Origin: CAXFCD01 sp964001155
GTDB lineage: Bacteria; Fidelibacterota; Marinisomatia; Marinisomatales; UBA1611
Length of the DNA: 19,174 nucleotides
Assembly (NCBI GenBank): GCA_964001155.1
Contig: CAXFCD010000004.1
Coordinates: forward strand, 1 to 19,174
Direction of reading: 5' to 3'
The position numbers and the translations under genes were made by a program. Positions within the stretch are counted from its first letter, which is position 1, and the number at the start of each line of letters is the position of its first letter. The notes beneath the pieces were generated by a model. That model worked only from the letters and a program-made list of their open reading frames with translations. It was not told where the DNA came from and ran no database searches. Of this stretch, positions 13,787 through 19,174 are shown one piece after another.

Positions 13787-14914
13787 ATGGCGCACGCATA
13801 CACACCTGGACTTAAAGTATTACATCACGCTAAAGTTGAGAAGAATCGACGCCTTCCAATCAAAGGAGAAGTGAAAAAACAAGTTGGTGAATCTTTAACA
13901 CCAAACGACATTGTGGCGAAAACAGATTTACCTGGAAACGTCCAAATGTTAAAAGTAGCAAACTTGTTAAATGTCGGTCCTGCTGATGTTCCGGAAATGA
14001 TGTTGGTCAATGAAGGTGACGCTATCGAAAAAGGACAAATGATTGCTCAAACAGCTGGACTTTTTGGCTTTTTCAAAACAGATGTAAAAGCGCCTATCGA
14101 TGGCACAATCGAATCTATTTCTGACGTGACTGGACAAGTTGTGTTAAGAGAAGCGCCCATTCCTGTGGAAGTGGACGCTTACATGACTGGCACCGTGAAA
14201 AGCATCATACCGGAAGAAGGCGTAACCGTCGAATCAGATGCTGCATTCATCCAGGGAATTTTTGGTATCGGTGGAGAATCACGTGGGGATATGGTCGTGC
14301 TATGTTCAGATAGAGAACAAGAATTAACTGCTGACATGTTGAATGAATCCCAAAAAGGGAAGATCGTTGTGGGTGGTTCATTCATTAGTTTAGAAACCTA
14401 TAAAAAAGCATTATCTCTTGGGATTGCTGGTGTGGTTGTTGGCGGATTTAATTATTATGACCTTGAAGAGATATTGGGATACACTTTAGGTGTTGCCATT
14501 ACCGGTTCAGAAGATTTAGTTACGTCTCTTGTCGTGACGGAAGGATATGGCAACATACGTATGGGAAGCCGAACCTTTGATTTACTCAAAGAACATGATG
14601 GAAAATTTGTTTCAATCAACGGTGCCACACAGATTCGTGCCGGTGTGATTCGACCTGAAATTGTTATTCCGTTATCCGATGAAGAAATTCCACAAATTCC
14701 CGTTTATGAGTCTAAGGAAATGGGAATTACAGATGGCAGTTTAGTTCGTGTGATTCGCGCACCTTATTTTGGACGAATGGGTATTGTGAAATCGCTTCCA
14801 CCAGAACTCCATAAAATGGAATCTGAAACTATGGTCCGTGTGGCTGAAGTTGAAATTGATGGCGAGACATTAACTATTCCAAGAGCCAATCTTGAGATGG
14901 TTGAGGTTGATTAG
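13787..14914 (+). CDS. Barrel-sandwich hybrid plus KOW-like protein, uncharacterised
   Basis: The 375-residue soluble protein combines parts not usually joined. Residues about 72-140 look like a biotinyl/lipoyl-type or RnfC-type barrel-sandwich hybrid (VNEGDAIEKGQMIAQTAGLF, KTDVKAPIDGTIESISDVTG, YMTGTVKSIIPEEG), but no lipoyl or biotinyl Lys motif (such as MKM) is present. Residues about 165-255 look alpha/beta, with GKIVVGGSFISLETYKKAL and AGVVVGGFNYYDLEEILGY. Residues about 317-373 resemble a KOW/SH3-like barrel (GSLVRVIRAPYFGRMGIVKS ... VEIDGETLTIPRANLEMVE). The N-terminal 40 residues are basic. There is no signal peptide or membrane helix, so it is probably a cytosolic adaptor or docking subunit for the membrane proteins that follow. 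It lies 15 bases after the ATPase gene. No enzyme motif is recognised. Confidence 0.6.
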   Translation: MAHAYTPGLKVLHHAKVEKNRRLPIKGEVKKQVGESLTPNDIVAKTDLPGNVQMLKVANLLNVGPADVPEMMLVNEGDAIEKGQMIAQTAGLFGFFKTDVKAPIDGTIESISDVTGQVVLREAPIPVEVDAYMTGTVKSIIPEEGVTVESDAAFIQGIFGIGGESRGDMVVLCSDREQELTADMLNESQKGKIVVGGSFISLETYKKALSLGIAGVVVGGFNYYDLEEILGYTLGVAITGSEDLVTSLVVTEGYGNIRMGSRTFDLLKEHDGKFVSINGATQIRAGVIRPEIVIPLSDEEIPQIPVYESKEMGITDGSLVRVIRAPYFGRMGIVKSLPPELHKMESETMVRVAEVEIDGETLTIPRANLEMVEVD

Positions 14915-14937
14915 TTGGATAAGTAATTAGGATTAAA

Positions 14938-15288
14938 ATGATTGATAGTATAAAAAACACATTTAGAGATAGCGTAAATCCTAATCACAACTCCTTGTCT
15001 CTTGCAGAGCAAGACAGACTCTTTCTTGAGCGAGTTGCAAAAAAAATCCACCATTCAGGGCTCGTCACACCTGCTGTATTCTTTTTAGAAATGACAAAAC
15101 CACTTTCTTTATTGGGTTCTCATGCACTCGTCTTTTTTGGTCCAATTATAAACGCATTTATCCAATCAGAAAATTATTATCGAACTGTGCAGGTCTTTGA
15201 AGACTCTGCCAACGTAGAACTATTATTACAAATGATTGAAAGCCTTGAAACAGAGGCAAACCTTGAGAGTGGAGATAATCATGAATGA
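14938..15288 (+). CDS. Small uncharacterised protein of the membrane cluster
   Basis: A 116-residue protein I do not recognise. A charged helical N-terminus (LAEQDRLFLERVAKKIHHSG, 22-41) leads into a hydrophobic centre (LVTPAVFFLEMTKPLSLLGS then HALVFFGPIINAFI, 42-75), which could lie on or cross the membrane. The acidic C-terminus contains a likely helix (FEDSANVELLLQMIESLETE, 87-106). AGGA stands 7 bases before the ATG. Its stop overlaps the next start by 8 bases, so it is probably a small subunit made in step with the DUF6754-like protein. Confidence 0.6.
   Translation: MIDSIKNTFRDSVNPNHNSLSLAEQDRLFLERVAKKIHHSGLVTPAVFFLEMTKPLSLLGSHALVFFGPIINAFIQSENYYRTVQVFEDSANVELLLQMIESLETEANLESGDNHE
15271..15274 (+). 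promoter_or_regulatory. Ribosome binding site deciding the DUF6754-like start
   Basis: GGAG lies 6 bases before ATG 15281, inside the end of the preceding small gene. It selects 15281 over the in-frame ATG at 15236, whose extra residues (MKALKQRQTLRVEII) are only a frame-shifted reading of the small gene. Confidence 0.65.
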
Positions 15289-16144
15289 TCGTGATTTTAT
15301 GATCAGCGCTGGTGGAATATCCCTGGCATTTTTGATCTATTGGTTCTTTGGACATCCCTATTTTATAACAGAACGAATTGTGATGTTCCTAGCCATCATG
15401 GTCTTTTCCGGCACATTATTGTTTTTCATTAGAAAAGCACGACGTGGCGAAGAGATCTTTTTACGAACCATTCCCGGCTTGAAAGCTGTGGAAGAAGCTG
15501 TGGGGCGTTCAACAGAAATGGGAAAACCCGTTTTGTACGTTCCCGGCATTATGGATATGGATCAAGTGGAAACGGTCGCCGGTGTCATTGTGCTTGGCCA
15601 CGTATCCAAAATGACAGCACGATACGAAACTACGTTGAATGTGCCTGTGTCCCGTGCTATTGTGATGAAAGCAGCCCGAGAAGCCTGTAAAGAATCTTAT
15701 TTGATGGAAGGCCGCCCGGACATGTTTCATGATGATATGGTTCATTATTTGACGGATGAGCAATTTGCCTATGCTGCCGGTGTAAATGGTATCATGGTTC
15801 GGGAAAAACCGGCTGCTTGTATGTACATGGGAAAATTCTACGCTGAATCTCTCATTTTAGCAGAGACAGGAAATTCCATTGGCGCCATACAAATCGCCGG
15901 AACAGCATCACAAGCACAGATTCCATTTTTTGTAACTGCCTGTGATTACACCTTAATCGGTGAAGAATTTTTCGCAGCCAGTGCTTATCTGTCCGGTCGC
16001 CCTGAATTAATTGGCGGTGTGAAAGGACAAGATATGATTAAAGTATTTATCATCGGTTTGATTTTAGCTGGTGTCGTCCTGAGACTCATGAATGATGTCG
16101 GTTTGATCGACTTCAGTATTATAAACTTTTTGACGGTGAAATAA
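15281..16144 (+). CDS. DUF6754-like membrane protein
   Basis: The 287-residue protein has two N-terminal transmembrane helices (about 8-23 and 31-50), a soluble domain (about 55-250) and a C-terminal helix (about 251-269). The soluble part reads as alternating strands and helices: MGKPVLYVPGIMD, VETVAGVIVLGHVSKMTARY, VPVSRAIVMKAAREAC, FAYAAGVNGIMVREKPA, GAIQIAGTASQAQIPFFVTA. The resemblance to proteins labelled DUF6754 is from memory and not checked. I see no nucleotide-binding or catalytic signature I can name. RARRGEE-type basic residues after helix 2 (RKARRG) suggest the soluble domain faces the cytoplasm, where it could meet the ATPase and the KOW-like protein. It overlaps the preceding gene by 8 bases. 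Confidence 0.65.
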   Translation: MNDRDFMISAGGISLAFLIYWFFGHPYFITERIVMFLAIMVFSGTLLFFIRKARRGEEIFLRTIPGLKAVEEAVGRSTEMGKPVLYVPGIMDMDQVETVAGVIVLGHVSKMTARYETTLNVPVSRAIVMKAAREACKESYLMEGRPDMFHDDMVHYLTDEQFAYAAGVNGIMVREKPAACMYMGKFYAESLILAETGNSIGAIQIAGTASQAQIPFFVTACDYTLIGEEFFAASAYLSGRPELIGGVKGQDMIKVFIIGLILAGVVLRLMNDVGLIDFSIINFLTVK

Positions 16145-16154
16145 GGAAAGAATT

Positions 16155-16973
16155 ATGCTTTGGAAACGACAAATCCCAATTCTGATTGTAGCCGTCATCG
16201 GTTCTCTCACATTATTTGGGTGGTTCATTGATGAACCTCATATTAAAGCTTTCGTGGATGACGATGCGACACAATGGTACGATATTTTGGCCAGTTTCGC
16301 TATTTTTCTCGGTGGATTCAATTTACTCAAACTCCAACTCCAAAAAGTGCTTCGGAAACAAGCAGGTTGGCAATATTCTTTGTTCGCTATTGGTGGATTC
16401 TTTTTCGCTGTTGTTGCAGGATTCTTTTATAAAGGGAATCCGGATGTTGCATGGGGAACTCATGTAACAGCGAAAGGAACACTGTTTAAGTGGATGTTCA
16501 CGTACATGTTTGCACCCATGCAGGCTACCATGTTTGCACTCCTTGCATTCTTCGTGGCATCTGCTAGTTATCGTGCATTTCGGATTCGGAATTTTGAAGC
16601 GACACTCCTTTTGGTTGCAGGCATCATTATTATGATCGGCCGTGTGCCCTTGGGAAGCAATATTTCCAGTTGGTTCATTATGTACCTGTTGGTCTTAGTT
16701 GCAGGAATTGCTGTGAATTTGATTTTCAAAAATAAGCAATATACCTTGGGCGCAGTTGCAGGCGGGATTGCTTTAGTCACGGCTGCGGGGATGTCCATGG
16801 GATGGCCGTTAGATCAACCGGGTATTTTTTACCTTCCGTATTTGCAGGAGTGGATTTACAAATTCCCCAATGTGGCAGGCGCTCGATCCATTATGATTGG
16901 AATTGGGCTCGGTATTTTTGCAACATCAATCCGGTATATTCTCGGAATTGAAAAATCTTACATCGGAGAATAG
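16155..16973 (+). CDS. Uncharacterised polytopic membrane protein (about 8 helices)
   Basis: The 272-residue product has about eight hydrophobic segments (roughly 7-24, 44-60, 74-92, 118-137, 148-164, 172-191, 196-214, 246-264). I recognise no transporter signature. Non-helical stretches include EPHIKAFVDDDATQWYD between helices 1 and 2 and GNPDVAWGTHVTAKGTLFKW between 3 and 4, both rich in Asp, His and Trp, and WPLDQPGIFYLPYLQEWIYK between 7 and 8. Basic residues after helix 2 (QKVLRKQAG) suggest that loop is cytoplasmic. AAGGAAAG stands just before the ATG. It lies 10 bases after the DUF6754-like gene and 2 bases before the next gene, so it probably forms a complex with those products, possibly as the channel or core. 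Confidence 0.65.
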   Translation: MLWKRQIPILIVAVIGSLTLFGWFIDEPHIKAFVDDDATQWYDILASFAIFLGGFNLLKLQLQKVLRKQAGWQYSLFAIGGFFFAVVAGFFYKGNPDVAWGTHVTAKGTLFKWMFTYMFAPMQATMFALLAFFVASASYRAFRIRNFEATLLLVAGIIIMIGRVPLGSNISSWFIMYLLVLVAGIAVNLIFKNKQYTLGAVAGGIALVTAAGMSMGWPLDQPGIFYLPYLQEWIYKFPNVAGARSIMIGIGLGIFATSIRYILGIEKSYIGE

Positions 16974-16975
16974 CC

Positions 16976-17821
16976 ATGAATTTTATAATTGATTTGATTT
17001 TAAAACTTGGAAAAGTAGATCGCCGATGGATCTTTTTAATCATCGGAGTAGTGGTAATGATACCGTTGTTTTATCCACTGGGATTACCCATCCGCGCAAC
17101 GGCAACCACACAACAAGCTTATGATGCCATGGATGCATTGCCTAAAGGGTCGAAGGTTTTGGTTTCTTGCGAATATGGACCCAGCACCAAACCTGAGATT
17201 GACCCCATGGTAAGAGCAGTGTTGAGACATTTGTTTAAAAACGGTCACCAGATTTATGTAACCTGTCTCTGGCCTGATGGACAATTTTTAGCCGAAGAAG
17301 CATTGGATGAAATTGGCGGCGGCGAATTTGGACTCACTTATGGTGAAGATTATGTATTACTTGGTTTTCGCCCAGGGAATGAAGCTGTAGTAAAAGGTAT
17401 AGTGAGTGATTTACGTAAACTATATACGATTGATTCTCGAGGAACAAAAGTGACCGAAATCCCAATGATGGACGGCATCCATCGCTTCGAAGATTTTGAT
17501 TTTCTGTTTTCTGCATCTGCTGGTTATCCCGGAACGATTGAATGGGTTCAATATGCTGTGGATCCTACCGATGTTCAAATGAGCACTGGCACCACATCAA
17601 TCCAAGTGAATGAGGTGATGCCATATGTTGCAGCAGGACAAGTTCAAGGCATCTTGGCTGGGATGCCCGGCGCTGCAGAATATGAAGCCTTGATCGGCGT
17701 TCCCGGTATTGGTACCAGTGGGATGGATGCACAATCCATTGCGCACTTGGTGATTGTTTTATTTATCGTTCTTGGAAATATTGGTTATTTCATTGAACGG
17801 AAACGTTCAAAAAAGTATTAA
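16976..17821 (+). CDS. Uncharacterised protein, soluble domain between two membrane anchors
   Basis: The 281-residue protein has a transmembrane helix at about 18-35 and another at about 256-273, with an alpha/beta-like soluble domain between. Strand-like pieces are KGSKVLVSCEYGP, GHQIYVTCLWPDG, DYVLLGFRPGN, FDFLFSASAGYPG and GQVQGILAGMPGAAE. Basic residues before helix 1 (KVDRRW) and after helix 2 (ERKRSKKY) place both termini in the cytoplasm by the positive-inside rule, so the soluble domain is likely periplasmic. That is opposite to what I infer for the DUF6754-like protein. Two Cys, in VSCEYG (Cys65) and VTCLWP (Cys97), could form a disulphide. GGAG precedes the ATG at a good distance. 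I do not recognise the family. Confidence 0.65.
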   Translation: MNFIIDLILKLGKVDRRWIFLIIGVVVMIPLFYPLGLPIRATATTQQAYDAMDALPKGSKVLVSCEYGPSTKPEIDPMVRAVLRHLFKNGHQIYVTCLWPDGQFLAEEALDEIGGGEFGLTYGEDYVLLGFRPGNEAVVKGIVSDLRKLYTIDSRGTKVTEIPMMDGIHRFEDFDFLFSASAGYPGTIEWVQYAVDPTDVQMSTGTTSIQVNEVMPYVAAGQVQGILAGMPGAAEYEALIGVPGIGTSGMDAQSIAHLVIVLFIVLGNIGYFIERKRSKKY

Positions 17822-17831
17822 GGAGTGAATC

Positions 17832-18665
17832 ATGTTTGGTGAAGTATTAGGTGCTTGGATTGCGGTGTTTTTAACGCTGGCAATTTTTTCATTCCTGTAT
17901 AAGGATAACCCATTTTACAAAATTGCAGAACACATTTTTGTTGGCGTATCTGCTGGCTATTGGATGAGTATGTTCTTTTGGACACAAATTCAACCGAACC
18001 TTTTTGGTCGACTTTGGCCGGCAACCCATTATGAAGATGGATTTTGGTACGGGATCTATGATGTGTTAGGGATGATTTCATCTTCCATTTTCCCGGCAGG
18101 GGGCATTGATAAAGGACATGATCTGCATTTTATCTATTTAATTCCGTTTGCATTGGGTACAATGATGTTGTTGAGCTTGGTTCAAAAGCTGAATTGGTTT
18201 GCTCGGTGGGGGATTGCCTACACCGTTGGGATGGCAGCAGGACTTCGTGCGTACGGCTATTTAAATTCAAATGTTCTAGGTCAGGTAAAAGGAACCATCA
18301 TACCATTGGCTAATTCCGATTTACCTGTTTTCTCATTGTTAGGTGCATCTCATTTTAATAATTTGATTATTTTGGTTGGTGTTGTGACTGGGTTACTCTA
18401 TTTCTTTTTCTCGAAAGAACATACCGGCAAATTTGGAAAAGTGACGCGTGTCGGGATCTATTTTTTAATGATTTCTTTTGGTGCTTCTTTTGGATTTGCC
18501 GTTATGGGTCGAATTTCTTTATTAATAGGTCGTTTCGTTGAATTGATCACTTTCTCCAGTGCGCAGTATCATCATGCAACACTTTGGGTTTTGGTCATCA
18601 TGGTAGCATTGTTGGGTTACTCAGCTTATACAGATAAAGAAAATCCGGAAGCGGAGGTGAGTTAA
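17832..18665 (+). CDS. Uncharacterised polytopic membrane protein, last gene of the run
   Basis: The 277-residue product has seven to nine hydrophobic segments (roughly 5-23, 32-50, 99-117, 126-142, 176-194, 205-231, 248-266, and weaker ones near 74-90 and 160-172). A polar motif within the membrane region, YKDNPFYKIAEHIFVGVSAG (23-42), places Glu33 and His34 at the start of helix 2 and could be functional. RLWPATHYEDGFWYG and GIDKGHDLHF add His and Asp in loops. The C-terminus is short and acidic. AGGAG, overlapping the stop of the upstream gene, gives the strongest Shine-Dalgarno of the block. It ends the 13-gene run; the terminator lies 76 bases further on. I do not recognise the family. 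Confidence 0.65.
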   Translation: MFGEVLGAWIAVFLTLAIFSFLYKDNPFYKIAEHIFVGVSAGYWMSMFFWTQIQPNLFGRLWPATHYEDGFWYGIYDVLGMISSSIFPAGGIDKGHDLHFIYLIPFALGTMMLLSLVQKLNWFARWGIAYTVGMAAGLRAYGYLNSNVLGQVKGTIIPLANSDLPVFSLLGASHFNNLIILVGVVTGLLYFFFSKEHTGKFGKVTRVGIYFLMISFGASFGFAVMGRISLLIGRFVELITFSSAQYHHATLWVLVIMVALLGYSAYTDKENPEAEVS

Positions 18666-18897
18666 AAAGATTCTAGTCATTGTGCATGTCGAAATACCAG
18701 AATCTATAATATTGAGTCTTTGATAGGCTCAGGCATCAATTAAAAAAGGCTTGTAAGTTTACGAGCCTTTTTTGTTTAAACAGCCTCCCAATAGTTGACC
18801 TTTTCAAAAAGGGGATTATCTGAATGCTATTTGAGATATTATTTTTACTATTTAGCCTCATAGTATTCCCTAAATTTGACAATCCTAGTATAAGCAT
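18666..18897. other. Intergenic region before the cyclase gene
   Basis: Besides the terminator, this 232-base AT-rich stretch has an inverted repeat AGATTCT/AGAATCT (18668-18674 and 18699-18705, 24-base loop) just after the last stop codon. It also has a short CCTTTT/AAAAGG palindrome (18799-18812). TTGACA occurs at 18876-18881, but no fitting -10 element lies before the cyclase ATG, so I do not call a promoter. No coding potential is seen. Confidence 0.55.
18742..18773 (+). terminator. Strong intrinsic terminator
   Basis: AAAAAAGGCTTGTA, loop AGTT, then TACGAGCCTTTTTT form a 14-base-pair hairpin with one T-G wobble, ending in six T. It stands 76 bases after the last membrane-protein gene and ends the long + strand unit. 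The A tract opposite means it could also work on the minus strand, but no minus gene approaches it here. Confidence 0.9.
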
Positions 18898-19174
18898 ATG
18901 TCAACAGAAGATAGACAATTAAAAGCAATCGTATTTACGGACATCTGTGGGTTTACTGAACTCATGGGTCGGAATGAGACTAAAGCGCTTGCTTTATTGG
19001 AACAACAACGAGGACTTCTAAAACCCATCATCCACCAATTCAATGGCGAATGGCTCAAAGAGATCGGCGATGGCGTTCTTATCGCTTTCCCTAGCGCTGT
19101 AAAGGCCGTCACCTGTGCTTTAGAGATACAACGCATCCTTGCTCATAATCCGGATCTAACCTTAAGAATCGGAA
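18898..19174 (+). CDS. Class III adenylate/guanylate cyclase (3' truncated by window)
   Basis: Only the first 92 residues are present. LKAIVFTDICGFTELM (8-23) has the first metal-binding Asp (Asp15) right at the N-terminus, and LKEIGDGVLIAF (53-64) has the second (Asp58). Lys54 sits where adenylyl cyclases carry the Lys that reads adenine, favouring cAMP over cGMP as product. The catalytic domain begins at once with no membrane or sensor part before it, so any sensory or effector domain must be C-terminal, beyond the window. An in-frame TAG at 18886-18888 limits the start; no clear Shine-Dalgarno is seen. It follows the terminator and so belongs to a separate transcript. Confidence 0.85.
   Translation, partial: MSTEDRQLKAIVFTDICGFTELMGRNETKALALLEQQRGLLKPIIHQFNGEWLKEIGDGVLIAFPSAVKAVTCALEIQRILAHNPDLTLRIG

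Noticed and set aside
18799..18812. CCTTTT/AAAAGG palindrome as a second terminator
   Set aside because: The loop would be 2 bases, the stem is AT-rich, and no T tract follows.
18876..18895. TTGACA and TATAAG as a promoter for the cyclase gene
   Set aside because: The spacing between the two boxes is only 8 bases and they end 2 bases before the ATG, which does not fit a sigma-70 promoter.
1..19174. CRISPR arrays, tRNA or rRNA genes, insertion sequences, attachment sites
   Set aside because: I read for regularly spaced repeats, cloverleaf-like segments, transposase motifs and flanking inverted repeats and found none.

Overview
The window looks like a chromosomal segment of a bacterium in the FCB superphylum. 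The best guess is a marine lineage of the Candidatus Marinimicrobia (SAR406/Marinisomatota) type. The evidence is two secreted proteins ending in type IX secretion (T9SS) sorting domains with the QNYPNPFNP signature, AT-rich DNA, densely packed genes, and a TPR lipoprotein that begins CAYFNTFYNAQQYYEEA after processing. This placement is inferred from protein style; no marker gene in the window proves it.

Layout. (1) 1-4337, + strand: two overlapping genes for large T9SS cargo proteins. The first has HAF-type repeats and a right-handed beta-helix and is cut by the window start. The second is an LVIVD/choice-of-anchor-B-like beta-propeller protein. They are followed by 257 bases of non-coding DNA holding a decayed copy of a T9SS C-terminus. 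(2) 4595-6417: small housekeeping-type genes on both strands, namely a TerB-like protein, a BolA-family protein, a DUF1232-like protein, a zinc-ribbon protein and a PEGA-like tail-anchored protein. (3) 6473-18665, + strand: thirteen head-to-tail genes with gaps of 23 bases or less and several overlaps, ending at a strong intrinsic terminator (18742-18773). The order is TPR lipoprotein, dihydroorotate dehydrogenase, tRNA 2'-O-methyltransferase TrmL, RlpA-like lipoprotein, diacylglycerol/lipid kinase, CdsA, and then a block of seven genes: a MutL/GlmL-like ASKHA ATPase, a barrel-sandwich/KOW protein, a small protein, a DUF6754-like membrane protein, and three further membrane proteins. (4) 18898-end: start of a class III adenylate cyclase gene.

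How they may work together. The lipid kinase and CdsA are consecutive steps from diacylglycerol to CDP-diacylglycerol, and RlpA and the TPR lipoprotein also act at the envelope. The seven-gene block (11960-18665) is the most interesting part. It combines a cytosolic actin-fold ATPase of a family known as an activator of B12-dependent glutamate mutase, with no mutase nearby, a soluble protein that looks built for docking, and four integral membrane proteins. Two of these share a plan in which a soluble alpha/beta-like domain lies between membrane anchors. I infer an uncharacterised ATP-dependent membrane complex. Its substrate cannot be read from the sequence.
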